NCBI GenBank assembly: GCA_947503265.1 | Contig: CANNDC010000007.1 | Location: forward strand, 180,241 to 244,240 | DNA: 64,000 nucleotides | DNA from: an uncultured Alteromonadaceae bacterium | GTDB taxonomy: Bacteria > Pseudomonadota > Gammaproteobacteria > Enterobacterales > Alteromonadaceae | Direction of reading: 5' to 3' | Shown here: positions 38,277 through 47,326 of the stretch, in pieces | Position numbering within the stretch: the first letter of the stretch is position 1 | Layout of the letters: each line of letters starts with the position of its first letter | Notes under the pieces: generated by a model | Databases searched by the model: none | Seen by the model: only the letters and a program-made list of their open reading frames with translations | What the model was told of the DNA's origin: nothing | Program-made: the position numbers and the translations under genes

Positions 38277-38384
38277 GTTAGATCCTGTTACTATTAGGAT
38301 GATGTATTGGTGGAGGTTAGCACTTTTTGCACCAGAGTAAATAGCACTAAAATCAACATTAATTCTTTACTTATAAAAAATAGA

Positions 38385-38397
38385 GAATATATTATTC
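38385..38397. promoter_or_regulatory. Candidate operator GAAT-N5-ATTC before the symporter-murQ operon
   Basis: GAATATATTATTC (GAAT, 5 bp, ATTC) sits 34 bp upstream of the symporter ATG, in the alr/symporter divergent gap. The same GAAT-N5-ATTC arrangement occurs in the nagZ/receptor gap at 46843-46855. Inferred target: the locus MurR/RpiR regulator. Confidence 0.4.
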
Positions 38398-38431
38398 CAT
38401 AACTCACTCACTTTTTCCCTGGAGCATAGAG

Positions 38432-40015
38432 ATGCTAGATCAATATACTGGGTTAGATTGGCTGGTGTTTTCAGCTTATGCCCTATTGATGCTCGTCTCT
38501 GGATGGTTTTTTAATCGAAAATCTGACTCTAGTAAAGACTACTTCCTTGGCAGCAATACTATGCCTGTTTGGGTCGTGTCTATTTCCGTACTTGCCACAT
38601 CACAGTCGGCAGCCACTTTTCTTGGCGGGCCGGATCAGGGTTACCGAGGAGATTTTTCTTATCTGGCTACTAATATAGGCGCCTTAATTGCGGCCTTATT
38701 TGTATCATATTTTTTAATTCCGCGATTTTATCAATTCAAAGTGTTTACCGTTTACGAGTTGTTGGAAAAACGCTTTGGTGCAAAATCCAAAAAACACGCC
38801 GGTTATATGTACTTGTTTGGGCGTGTCTTTGCCAGCGGTGCAAGACTCTATATGGCGGCGATAGCCGTTTCAATGATTTTATTCGGAGACATATTTGCCG
38901 GTCATGTCATTGTCGCAATTTTGGTTATCGTTGCGGCTGGTTTGTTGTATACCGTTTACGGTGGCATTAAATCAGTGATTTATAGCGATGTAATTCAATG
39001 CGCGGTTTATGTCACAGCCGCATTTGCTGTGCTATATGCACTGCTAAACGCAATACCTGCTGATTTTGCAAGCATAGTGTCTGCTCTGTCTCAACCGGGT
39101 CCTGAGCTTGATTCTAAGTTGGCCATACTCAAATTTGACTTAGATTTTTCTCCTGCGGGAGTATTCAATTTTTGGTCTGTGTTAACAGGGTTTATTCTAC
39201 TAAATATCGCGGCATTCGGACTTGATCAGGATATGACGCAACGAGTTTTAACCTGCAAAAATGCCAAAGACGGAAGCAAAGCTATGCTCTATTCTGTCAT
39301 TTTAGTGATTCCCGTCATGTTTTTATTTATTGCCATCGGAATGCTGCTTTTTATTTTTTACACACGACCCGATTTGATGGATTCGGGAGCCCAAGGTCAA
39401 ATAACTCAAAGTTTTAAAGGCGAACCCGTTACTATTTTTATGTATTACGTCTTAAACGAGATTCCATCGGGTATTAAAGCGCTAGTTACAATCGGCATCA
39501 TTGCTGCTGCGCTTTCCACACTCAACTCCGGACTCAATTCCATGTCTTCGGTAATAGTGCAAGACATTTACCGCCCAAGACAGGAAAAAAAGGGTGTTAT
39601 CCATTCCGAACATCACTATGTCAAAGCCGGACAAATCGGCATGTTGGTAGTTGGCATTGCATTGAGTGCTATGGCGAGTCTTTGTTACTTTTGGCAACAA
39701 CATACTGATATGCCGTTATTGCAATTCGCATTGAGCGTAATGGTGTTTTCCTATAGCGGATTACTAGGTGTTTACTTTACAGCACTATTTTCCAAGCGAG
39801 GTAGTCAAGGTTCTGTGCTACTTGCACTCATGACCGGTTTCATTATTACATTACTGTTCCAACCCTATGTGATGAGCCTATACTTACCCGAGGCATATCA
39901 CGTTAGTTTAGGGTTTACCTGGCAGCTTTGTATTGGCACATTTGTGTCGTTTTTAGTTTGCATTAGCGCTTCCCAAAACGAAAAAGTGGCTCAAGGGATA
40001 ATGGCAAATGAGTAA
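38432..40015 (+). CDS. Sodium:solute symporter (SSS), likely MurNAc/amino-sugar importer
   Basis: 527-residue polytopic protein with about 13-14 helices and SSS signatures: DYFLGSNTMPVWVVSISVLATSQSA, YTVYGGIKSVIYSDVIQ, GIIAAALSTLNSGLNSMSSVIVQDI. Good ribosome binding site (GGAG). It overlaps the downstream kinase by 8 bp, and MurQ follows. In E. coli and B. subtilis MurNAc enters through the PTS protein MurP; a symporter paired with an ATP-dependent kinase would deliver the same MurNAc-6-P. Substrate is inferred from the operon. Confidence 0.85.
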   Translation: MLDQYTGLDWLVFSAYALLMLVSGWFFNRKSDSSKDYFLGSNTMPVWVVSISVLATSQSAATFLGGPDQGYRGDFSYLATNIGALIAALFVSYFLIPRFYQFKVFTVYELLEKRFGAKSKKHAGYMYLFGRVFASGARLYMAAIAVSMILFGDIFAGHVIVAILVIVAAGLLYTVYGGIKSVIYSDVIQCAVYVTAAFAVLYALLNAIPADFASIVSALSQPGPELDSKLAILKFDLDFSPAGVFNFWSVLTGFILLNIAAFGLDQDMTQRVLTCKNAKDGSKAMLYSVILVIPVMFLFIAIGMLLFIFYTRPDLMDSGAQGQITQSFKGEPVTIFMYYVLNEIPSGIKALVTIGIIAAALSTLNSGLNSMSSVIVQDIYRPRQEKKGVIHSEHHYVKAGQIGMLVVGIALSAMASLCYFWQQHTDMPLLQFALSVMVFSYSGLLGVYFTALFSKRGSQGSVLLALMTGFIITLLFQPYVMSLYLPEAYHVSLGFTWQLCIGTFVSFLVCISASQNEKVAQGIMANE

Positions 40016-40904
40016 GTTTATTTTAGGCTTGGACGGCGGTGGCACCAAGACAATTGGTCGCTTAATTAACAGACAATCCAGTCAATATTGGCAATGCAAT
40101 AGCGGACCTTCATCCCTTACTAACGATTTATTCAAAGCGCGCGAAAACGTGGTCAAGATTTGTAAAAACCTATTCGAGCAAGCGCAATGCGAAGCAGAAA
40201 ATGTGACGGCAGTGCTTGGGCTGGCAGGGTCAGGGAATCCAAATTTAGTGGCTGAATTTACTCAGGATTTAGGTATTTCTTTTGCCAATTCAAATGTTAT
40301 TAGTGATGCCAGAACATCCCTCTATGGTGCAAACAATGGCGAACCTGTTGCAATGGTTGCCTTGGGTACTGGCTCAGTTGGTATGCGCATGATGGAAGAT
40401 GGAAGCGAGCACATTATCGGAGGTTGGGGATTCTCCATTGGCGATCAAGGTAGTGGAGCAAAGCTAGGTCAAATGGCAATACATCAGTCATTGTCGGAAA
40501 TTGATAAAAACGGGAAAATCATTAGTGAGTTAGGTCAAAGGCTCAGTCATTATATTGGTAGCCAGCGAGCCGCTATATTGCAGTGGATTAGACATGCTTC
40601 GCCACAAGACTATGCCGCCTTTGCCCCCCTAATATTTGAATTAAAGGACGTATGTCACGCCGCTATGACTGTGTTAAACATTCATTTGGAAAAAGTGAGC
40701 AATTTAATTCAGGCCACCCGTGCCGATACAAACTTACCCCTTGTTATTATTGGTGGATTAGCCCAAGCAACTAAATCAATCATGTCCCAAGAAGTTGTGT
40801 CTAGCCTTTCCAGAGCAAAAGGTGATGCGGTTGATGGTGCATGTATTTTGGCTGAGCGTCATGTTCAACGCATAGCAATAAAACATAAAGTGAATTTCAT
40901 ATGA
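40008..40904 (+). CDS. BadF/BadG-family amino-sugar kinase (MurNAc/GlcNAc kinase, MurK-like)
   Basis: 298-residue ASKHA-fold kinase. Phosphate 1 motif LGLDGGGTKTIGRL at the N-terminus, phosphate 2 region VALGTGSVGMRM, GGWGFSIGDQGSGAKLG typical of N-acetylglucosamine kinases, and adenosine motif VIIGGLAQA. Such kinases (MurK of Clostridium, NagK of eukaryotes) phosphorylate GlcNAc and/or MurNAc at C6. Directly followed by MurQ (4-bp overlap), which consumes MurNAc-6-P, so MurNAc is the probable substrate. Confidence 0.85.
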   Translation: MSKFILGLDGGGTKTIGRLINRQSSQYWQCNSGPSSLTNDLFKARENVVKICKNLFEQAQCEAENVTAVLGLAGSGNPNLVAEFTQDLGISFANSNVISDARTSLYGANNGEPVAMVALGTGSVGMRMMEDGSEHIIGGWGFSIGDQGSGAKLGQMAIHQSLSEIDKNGKIISELGQRLSHYIGSQRAAILQWIRHASPQDYAAFAPLIFELKDVCHAAMTVLNIHLEKVSNLIQATRADTNLPLVIIGGLAQATKSIMSQEVVSSLSRAKGDAVDGACILAERHVQRIAIKHKVNFI

Positions 40905-41821
40905 GCAAAAACAAACTGCTTGGCGAACTTGAAGTAATGCTGTCAGAAGGTAGAAACAGTAACACCATGGACATTGATATCCTGTCCACACAAGAAATTT
41001 TAGAGAAAATAAATCAAGAAGATCAAAAAGTAGCGCTGGTAATTAAACAAGTTATTCCGCAAATAGCCCAAGCAGTAGAAATGATTGTTAGTGCATTTAA
41101 ACAAGGAGGAAGACTAGTTTACATAGGCGCAGGAACCAGTGGCAGAATGGGGATCATTGATGCTGTGGAATGTTTACCCACCTTTAGTGTGCCTGAAAGT
41201 ATGGTCGTTGGCATTATGGCGGGAGGAGAAACAGCCATTCGTAAAGCAGTTGAAGGAGCAGAAGACAATGAATTATTGGCGATTGAAGATCTGCAGAGCA
41301 TCGCTCTTTCAGAAGTGGATGTCTTGGTTGGTATTGCCGCTAGTGGCAGGACCCCCTACGTCATTTCTGCACTTAAATATGCAAAACAAATGCACGCAGC
41401 AACGGTGGCCCTGAGCTGCAACCCCAATTCAGAGATTGCCAAACAAGCAGATGTAGAAATCTGCGCCGCTGTTGGTCCAGAAGTCATTACGGGGTCCACT
41501 CGCATGAAATCGGGGACCGCACAAAAACTTGTTCTCAATATGCTAAGTACCGCTAGCATGATACGCTTTGGTAAGACCTATGAAAACTTAATGGTAGATG
41601 TCAATGCAAGTAACGAAAAACTACAGGCCCGAGCGATTCGCATTGTGATGCAAGCCACAGGATGTTCAGAGACTGTTGCATCCCAAGCCCTCAAAGATGC
41701 TGGAAGGGAAGCAAAAGTGGCTATCTTGATGATATTAACGAATACCCAAGCACCTCAAGCGGTGAAAATGTTAAAAACCCATTCAGGATTCCTTCGCGAA
41801 GCGGTGCAAGACCATCCATGA
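40901..41821 (+). CDS. murQ: N-acetylmuramic acid 6-phosphate etherase MurQ
   Basis: 306-residue lyase that splits the D-lactyl ether of MurNAc-6-P to give GlcNAc-6-P and D-lactate. SIS domain with GAGTSGRMGIIDAVECLPTF (Glu90), AVEGAEDNELLAIED (Glu118 region), GIAASGRTPYVISAL, GPEVITGSTRMKSGTAQK and a C-terminal helical bundle. Length matches E. coli (298). Overlaps the kinase upstream and namZ downstream (ATGA), so the three are one coupled unit. Confidence 0.96.
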   Translation: MSKNKLLGELEVMLSEGRNSNTMDIDILSTQEILEKINQEDQKVALVIKQVIPQIAQAVEMIVSAFKQGGRLVYIGAGTSGRMGIIDAVECLPTFSVPESMVVGIMAGGETAIRKAVEGAEDNELLAIEDLQSIALSEVDVLVGIAASGRTPYVISALKYAKQMHAATVALSCNPNSEIAKQADVEICAAVGPEVITGSTRMKSGTAQKLVLNMLSTASMIRFGKTYENLMVDVNASNEKLQARAIRIVMQATGCSETVASQALKDAGREAKVAILMILTNTQAPQAVKMLKTHSGFLREAVQDHP

Positions 41822-43014
41822 AACACGTATTTCCAAGATTCCAGTCTGTTTTTTCACTAACTATTTTCTGTATCGTATTTATATTGCTTATTGGTGGCTG
41901 TGCCACAAACATAGAAGACAAGAAACTGCGCGTTGGGGCAGAACGACATCAAGTCTATTTACCTTTGCTTGCCAACAAAAAAGTCGCCCTAGTCGTCAAT
42001 CAAACCTCTCGCGTGAATGAATCCCATTTGGTGGATTTCTTAATAGAGAACCAAGTAGAAGTAGTTCGGATTTTTGCTCCAGAACACGGATTTCGTGGAG
42101 ATCAGGATGCTGGAGCGCTAGTAGACAGCACAGTCGATGAAAAAACATCAATTCCGATTACGTCAATATACGGCAGTAATAAAAAACCTTCTTCTGAGAG
42201 TATGGCGGGGATAGACCTTATCATTTTTGACATCCAAGACGTCGGGCTCAGATTCTATACTTACATTAGTTCTATGCACTATATGATGGAGGCCGCCGCT
42301 GAATCTGATATTGAATTTATCGTATTTGATCGGCCAAATCCGAATGGACGATATGTCGATGGCCCCATCCTCGAACCCGAGTTTCGATCTTTTGTTGGTA
42401 TGCACCCTATCCCTGTTTTACACGGCATGACGGTAGCTGAACTTGCTCTAATGATCAAAGGCGAAAAATGGATAAATAAAGGGGAGAACCTGACCTTAAA
42501 AACCATTTCAATCGCTAATTACACCAGAGACATGGAATATGCATTGCCCGTTAAACCTAGCCCTAACCTACCTAATCAACAATCAATTCAGCTATACCCA
42601 TCATTGTGTTTTTTTGAAGCGACCCCTGTCAGCGTGGGCAGAGGTACAGATTTTCCTTTTCAAGTCATAGGTAGCGATACAGTCCCTTTAGGAGATTTTC
42701 AGTTTTCTCCGGAATCCCGACCAGGTAGCGCGTCAAAGCCAAAGTTAATGGGGCAGGTATTGTATGGCAGGGATCTTCGGAATAGCCAAATTAACGGTTT
42801 GAATTTGGAACCCCTTATCCAAGCCTACCATCGCTTTAGCGAAGTCGATTTAGCTTTTTTCATACATCCTAATTTTATGGATAAACTCGCAGGCACCGAC
42901 AAATTAAGACTTGCCATAGAGTCTGGGAAAACCGCAGAGCAGATTAAATTAGACTGGCAAACGGGTTTGAATAGCTTCAAGAAAAGACGTAAAGCTTATC
43001 TGCTTTATCCTTAA
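41818..43014 (+). CDS. namZ: Exo-beta-N-acetylmuramidase NamZ (DUF1343) lipoprotein
   Basis: 398 residues from the ATG at 41818 overlapping the murQ stop. A lipoprotein signal ending LIGGC (Cys28) is followed by a DUF1343 domain: KVALVVNQTS, FAPEHGFRGDQDAGA, IPITSIYGSNKKPS, LIIFDIQDVGLRFYTYI, FIVFDRPNPNGRYVDGP, YPSLCFFEATPVSVGRGTDFPF. B. subtilis YbbC/NamZ, the characterised member, releases MurNAc from non-reducing ends of peptidoglycan chains. The longer in-frame opening from 41662 lies inside murQ and is rejected. Pairing with NagZ would strip both sugars alternately. Confidence 0.92.
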   Translation: MKHVFPRFQSVFSLTIFCIVFILLIGGCATNIEDKKLRVGAERHQVYLPLLANKKVALVVNQTSRVNESHLVDFLIENQVEVVRIFAPEHGFRGDQDAGALVDSTVDEKTSIPITSIYGSNKKPSSESMAGIDLIIFDIQDVGLRFYTYISSMHYMMEAAAESDIEFIVFDRPNPNGRYVDGPILEPEFRSFVGMHPIPVLHGMTVAELALMIKGEKWINKGENLTLKTISIANYTRDMEYALPVKPSPNLPNQQSIQLYPSLCFFEATPVSVGRGTDFPFQVIGSDTVPLGDFQFSPESRPGSASKPKLMGQVLYGRDLRNSQINGLNLEPLIQAYHRFSEVDLAFFIHPNFMDKLAGTDKLRLAIESGKTAEQIKLDWQTGLNSFKKRRKAYLLYP

Positions 43015-43036
43015 CCAAAGCCCTTAAACAAAGTCC

Positions 43037-43744
43037 TTATTGAGTGCCGTTAGGGAAAATATCGTCCAGCACAAAATAATTTACGCCTGAATTTTTAAGC
43101 TTACTGACTTCAACCATTTTCCTTGCGACGAGTTCCCCTTGTATCGGTCTGTATTTTCTTAAAAAAGGAACCAAGCATACTAGGGGGAGCACCAGGCTGC
43201 CGATTTTTTCTCCGAAGCGTAAATCGTTTCTATCGCCTAATAAAAGCGACGGTTGAAAAATACTGATATGCTCAAATGGCAAAGATTTCACCTTCTCTTC
43301 CAATTCGCCTTTCATCTTTAAATAGGCGTTTCCGCTGTGTTGATTTGCGCCACTAGAAGACACTAGTAAGTAATTTTTAATACCTGTCTTTGATGCTAGC
43401 TCGGCAATCTCATATTGATAATCGAAGTCTACTTTTCGCTGAGCTTCAATTGAGCCTGCTTGTTTCAACGTAGTACCTAAACATGAAAATAAAAAATCCG
43501 CCGATGCCATGACAGGCAGTGCCACCGACTCCTCAAAGAATGCATCAAAGTTAATTACCTCATTGATCACTTTTAAAGAGCGATGCACACAAGGGCGGCG
43601 AGTAAGTGTTACAACTTGATGAATATGATTTGAATCGACTAATTGGTCGACGAGTGATGAGCCGATTAAACCAGTAGCTCCGACAACTACAGCGACCTGT
43701 TTGACATCAGGATTATTGCTATGCAAAGTTCGATGAGAACTCAT
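43037..43744 (-). CDS. NAD(P)H-binding oxidoreductase-like protein (HTATIP2/YbjT type)
   Basis: 235-residue Rossmann-fold protein: VVVGATGLIGSSLVDQL dinucleotide motif, FLFSCLGTTLKQAGS, YLLVSSSGANQHSGNAYLKMKGELE (replacing a classical YxxxK) and HISIFQPSLLLGDR. Members are atypical short-chain dehydrogenase relatives of unknown substrate. It starts 2 bp after the murR stop, so it is co-transcribed with the regulator; no link to amino-sugar metabolism is evident. Confidence 0.82.
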   Translation of the reverse strand: MSSHRTLHSNNPDVKQVAVVVGATGLIGSSLVDQLVDSNHIHQVVTLTRRPCVHRSLKVINEVINFDAFFEESVALPVMASADFLFSCLGTTLKQAGSIEAQRKVDFDYQYEIAELASKTGIKNYLLVSSSGANQHSGNAYLKMKGELEEKVKSLPFEHISIFQPSLLLGDRNDLRFGEKIGSLVLPLVCLVPFLRKYRPIQGELVARKMVEVSKLKNSGVNYFVLDDIFPNGTQ

Positions 43745-43746
43745 AG

Positions 43747-44595
43747 TTAGGGTTGACGTCTAAACTCGTTGACGACTGAATTGGTTTTCTCCAACAATTG
43801 TCTACCCTGTCGTGATGACTGAGTTAAGGCAATAAAAATAATATCAATGATGAACTCTTGGGTAGTCCTAGCGAGAATGGAAGACAGTCTTGCCGATTCC
43901 TCATCAGCAATTGAATAGAGTTTTACGTCAGCCATATCCGAAATGGGGGTTGAACCATAACGAGTGATACTGATGATTTTGCAATGGTTGGCCTTGGCCT
44001 GCCCTACTACATTGACGATTTCGCGCGTGTTGCCTGATTCGCTGATGGCGAAAACTAAGTCTTCTGAGCCCAACGTGGCGGCAAATGCCAATTGCCCGTG
44101 AACGTCAGGCTCCTCAATAGCCATAAAACCCAGTTTTTGCAGTTTATACGAAAAATCTTTGCCGACTAAAGCAGACCCACCTATCCCACAAATTAAGATA
44201 CGCTTAGCCCCTTTGATGATTTCTAGGGCTGCCCGAATAGATTTTTCTTCATTGAGTTTTTTGGTCTCATTGAGTACAGATATTTTGCTACTTAACATCT
44301 TCGAAGACATCTGACTCAAACTATCATTAACGTTAATTTTTCCGTGTAGAGTACTATTGATTGCGCTGTGATTTAGGGCATCAATAATTCCCATTTTAAA
44401 CGCTGGGTATCCTTTGTAACCGAGTTTCTGAGCAAATTTAACCACGCTAGATTGACTCACGCCAACAACATTAGCCAGTTCTTGGGAAGACAAGTCACGA
44501 ACTGCGTTAGCAGAATCAAGGGCAAATTTAGCCAATTTCATTTCGCTGCTGGACAAGGATTCGCGAATTGCTTTGATTTTAGTAAAGGTCGACAT
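43747..44595 (-). CDS. murR: MurR/RpiR-family transcriptional regulator
   Basis: 282 residues: N-terminal RpiR helix-turn-helix (about 1-77; QELANVVGVSQSSVVKFAQKLGYKGYPAFK) and a C-terminal SIS sugar-phosphate-binding domain (about 125-255; RILICGIGGSALVGKDFSYKL, DLVFAISESGNTREIV). MurR proteins repress MurNAc-catabolic genes and are released by MurNAc-6-P. Position between murQ-namZ and nagZ supports that role. An 11-bp inverted repeat TGAATTATTCA lies upstream at 44640-44650, a possible autoregulatory site. Confidence 0.88.
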   Translation of the reverse strand: MSTFTKIKAIRESLSSSEMKLAKFALDSANAVRDLSSQELANVVGVSQSSVVKFAQKLGYKGYPAFKMGIIDALNHSAINSTLHGKINVNDSLSQMSSKMLSSKISVLNETKKLNEEKSIRAALEIIKGAKRILICGIGGSALVGKDFSYKLQKLGFMAIEEPDVHGQLAFAATLGSEDLVFAISESGNTREIVNVVGQAKANHCKIISITRYGSTPISDMADVKLYSIADEESARLSSILARTTQEFIIDIIFIALTQSSRQGRQLLEKTNSVVNEFRRQP

Positions 44596-44791
44596 GCAGT
44601 TTCAGTAATATTTTATTTTCGTAATTTGCACAGTGTAGCTGAATTATTCAAAGAAGAAACGAAAGATTAATATACCTCTATCGACTAACTTATCTATCTT
44701 TTACAAGTGGAGCTTTCGATTTCTCACTCAATTTATTCCCACCAATGATAAAAACAAGAATAATTTAATATCCAAGAAATTCTGTATTATT

Positions 44792-46756
44792 TTAGTGAGT
44801 CATTTTGTCTAGATTATTATTTTTGCCTGTCTTTGATATTCCTTCAATGGATACCGACACAGGTAACTGTCCCTCTGCAGATTCTTTACCCAGCAAAACA
44901 TCCGCTAACGCGTTGAATGAAACGCCTTGGAAAGTTGAGCGTTTCTCACCTGATTTATCAAACACTTCCATTTTGCCAGTATTGTAAGCATAGGTTGCAT
45001 AAATAGCATCAGAGTAAGGGGCGAACGTTTCAGCTAGGTATGGTGTTCTCAAACTCACGAAAATAACTGGCTTAGCAACCGCGTTTTGCAATTTTACTGC
45101 ATTTAATAAGTAATCGAGTTGTTCGGTTTTATCAGGACGCTGACGCCAATGAGTGATATCGTCCATTCCCCCCATTTCCACCAAACTTTGTTGCGGTGAA
45201 ATATCCGCCACTATCAGTAGATCAGAATTTTGTGCGGTTTGAGACGAGAAGTTCTGGCGCTTAGCTGCGCTTTCACAGTGTAAACGCGCTTTTGGCCGAC
45301 CTAGTTTTAGCGCATGCTCGATTGCTGAACATTTGGTTTTATCTGGCATAATTAGATGAATATGTTGAATTTCTTCGCCAATGGGTACCAATCCATTATT
45401 TTTGATTTCAGTTATCGCTGCTGTTGCTAATTCCTGTTCTACTATTCGACTCGATCTTGAATTTAAAACTTGCTGAGCTTTGTCCTTCGCCTGTTCAATA
45501 TCCATCACAACGCTTTGATTAATTGCAAACTTGGTTTTGAGGCTTGCAATGCGCTTTACTGACGCCTCAAATGACGCCTGATCTAGTTCATTGTTGCTCA
45601 CCGCTTTAGCGATATGTTTAATAAGCTTTTGAAGATTTTGTATGTCATTAGGCGTGTTTATTTCCAATGGCATCAGGGCAATGTCTGCCCCTGCATTGAA
45701 AGTTTGCAGTACAGCCTCATGAGTATCATAAAACATTGAAATACCGGCCATATCTAACGCATCCGTTATCACAACCCCCTGAAAACCCATTTCGGTACGC
45801 AGCAAGTCAGTCAATATCTTCTTCGACATGGTAGCCGGCAAAATAGTTTTTACGCCTTCTTTATCCACAAATTCAGTACTATCTAATTCTGGATACTGAA
45901 TATGCGCTGTCATTATCATTCCGGGCGAACTGGTGTTGATAGCTTGTTGAAAAGGAAGCAAGTCAACATTTTCGATTTGTTGTTTTGTATGCTTTACGAT
46001 GGGTAAGCCTGTGTGACTGTCTACATTGGTGTCGCCGTGGCCAGGAAAGTGCTTCAAGGTTGAAATCACTCCCTGTTGTTGCATGGCATTCATTTGTGCC
46101 GTTCCGAGCTCTGCCACTTTTCGCGGGTCTTCTGAATAGGATCTTACGTTAATGACTGGGTTTTCAGGGTTGATATTGACATCAACTGTTGGGGCGAAGT
46201 TGAGGTTAAATCCCAGTACTTTCAGCTCATTTGCGATTATTTCAGCACTCTTTTTAGCGTATTTTAATCCGTGTTTTTCCTGTGTAGCGCCTATTGCCAT
46301 ATTGCCGCTAAACGAGGTACCCAAGCCTTCTGGTAAGCGCACAACTCTCCCGCCTTCTTGATCAATAGCAATAAACAACGGAGGATGATTGCCTTTTTTA
46401 GCAGCCGTCTGAATTTCATGGTTAAGGGTTAAAATTTGCTCAGTATTTTCAAGATTGTCTGCGAATAAGACAATTCCACCTATACCTGTATCAGTGATCA
46501 TATCTGCTAATTCAGGTGGCAATTTAGTCACTGGTGTTTTACAAATTTCGTCTTCTTTCAATTCATAACAGAAGTATCTGATGTCTAATATTAATTTTTG
46601 TGCAACTTTACGTTCTATTTTTTGCTCTGTTTTATGCTCTGTGGCGTTCCTCGAATCATTTGCATTACTGCAAGAATAAACGAATAGAAAGGCGCTAAAC
46701 AAACACAATTTGTAGGCTAATTGACCTGCGGTTTTATACTTAAAGGTTGGCTTCAT
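44792..46756 (-). CDS. nagZ: Beta-N-acetylglucosaminidase NagZ, two-domain lipoprotein (GH3)
   Basis: 654 residues with a lipoprotein signal (FLFVYSC, Cys29). The GH3 N-terminal domain (about 50-400) carries NagZ-specific KHFPGHGDTNVDSHTGLP, with the Asp246-His248 acid/base dyad, and VITDALDMAGI with nucleophile Asp332; a C-terminal GH3 domain runs to the end. This matches Bacillus two-domain exported NagZ (YbbD) rather than the 340-residue cytoplasmic enterobacterial enzyme, so it acts outside the cytoplasm on GlcNAc-MurNAc chains or muropeptides. Upstream of murR on the same strand, separated by 196 bp. Confidence 0.92.
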   Translation of the reverse strand: MKPTFKYKTAGQLAYKLCLFSAFLFVYSCSNANDSRNATEHKTEQKIERKVAQKLILDIRYFCYELKEDEICKTPVTKLPPELADMITDTGIGGIVLFADNLENTEQILTLNHEIQTAAKKGNHPPLFIAIDQEGGRVVRLPEGLGTSFSGNMAIGATQEKHGLKYAKKSAEIIANELKVLGFNLNFAPTVDVNINPENPVINVRSYSEDPRKVAELGTAQMNAMQQQGVISTLKHFPGHGDTNVDSHTGLPIVKHTKQQIENVDLLPFQQAINTSSPGMIMTAHIQYPELDSTEFVDKEGVKTILPATMSKKILTDLLRTEMGFQGVVITDALDMAGISMFYDTHEAVLQTFNAGADIALMPLEINTPNDIQNLQKLIKHIAKAVSNNELDQASFEASVKRIASLKTKFAINQSVVMDIEQAKDKAQQVLNSRSSRIVEQELATAAITEIKNNGLVPIGEEIQHIHLIMPDKTKCSAIEHALKLGRPKARLHCESAAKRQNFSSQTAQNSDLLIVADISPQQSLVEMGGMDDITHWRQRPDKTEQLDYLLNAVKLQNAVAKPVIFVSLRTPYLAETFAPYSDAIYATYAYNTGKMEVFDKSGEKRSTFQGVSFNALADVLLGKESAEGQLPVSVSIEGISKTGKNNNLDKMTH

Positions 46757-46838
46757 GAATGACTTTCACTGCATACTAGACTTTAGTTTATAGTCGCATG
46801 GAATTGGGTACTTTAAAATATTTTAACTAGTTAATATT

Positions 46839-46859
46839 TTACGAATTATCTATTCGTAA
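46839..46859. promoter_or_regulatory. Candidate operator upstream of nagZ
   Basis: TTACGAAT-TATCT-ATTCGTAA, perfect 8-bp arms with a 5-bp spacer, 83 bp upstream of the nagZ start. Its core GAAT-N5-ATTC is shared with the site before the symporter-murQ operon. Directly next to the palindrome TTAACTAGTTAA. Confidence 0.5.
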
Positions 46860-47138
46860 CGTTACTCTTGTTGCTAAACACAGAGAGCATGCGGACACAC
46901 GATATTAAAAGCCAGGCTAGCGTTTTGTGATGATAGTGCTGGATTGGAAATCACTACAACTCGTAAGTGAAAACAATGAAAATAGCGACAAGCTACCTTT
47001 TATGCTGTCTGCACAATACTAGTTAGGGTTGAGTCTATTCTACTCCCTCATCCGTTTTTAAGGAGAATCTTATAAATTCCTAGTACAGAATTGCGTGAAT
47101 TACGGATATACGCGGCAAATCTCACTCGATAGTACATC

Positions 47139-47217
47139 TGATTTCGTGATTTCGTGATTTCGTGATTTCGTGATTTCGTGATTTCGTGATTTCGTGATTT
47201 CGTGATTTCGTGATTTC
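47139..47217. repeat. Octamer microsatellite (TGATTTCG)n
   Basis: Nine perfect head-to-tail copies of TGATTTCG plus a 7-bp partial copy, with no spacers. Lies 269 bp upstream of the TonB-receptor ATG and about 80 bp upstream of its putative -35 box. Perfect 8-bp arrays of this length are prone to slipped-strand copy change. Confidence 0.97.
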
Positions 47218-47297
47218 AAACATATTGAAACATAAATTATCGTAAATTAATGAAATTTTAAAAATAATTTATTTACATTACTAATCAATGTGCTAAC

Positions 47298-47326
47298 TTG
47301 ACATGAGTGATGGATTGTCAGCATAA
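47298..47326 (+). promoter_or_regulatory. Possible promoter of the TonB receptor
   Basis: TTGACA (47298-47303), 17 bp, GCATAA (47321-47326): a consensus -35 with a weak -10. A TGACA/TGTCA inverted repeat spans the spacer (47299-47320), so an operator is possible. About 160 bp upstream of the ATG. Confidence 0.35.

Noticed and set aside
41662..41817. Longer N-terminus for NamZ
   Set aside because: It would lie inside murQ in another frame; the ATG at 41818 opens a proper lipoprotein signal and overlaps the murQ stop.
47139..47217. Repeat array considered as CRISPR
   Set aside because: The 8-bp units are contiguous with no spacers and there are no cas genes in the window; it is a simple-sequence microsatellite.
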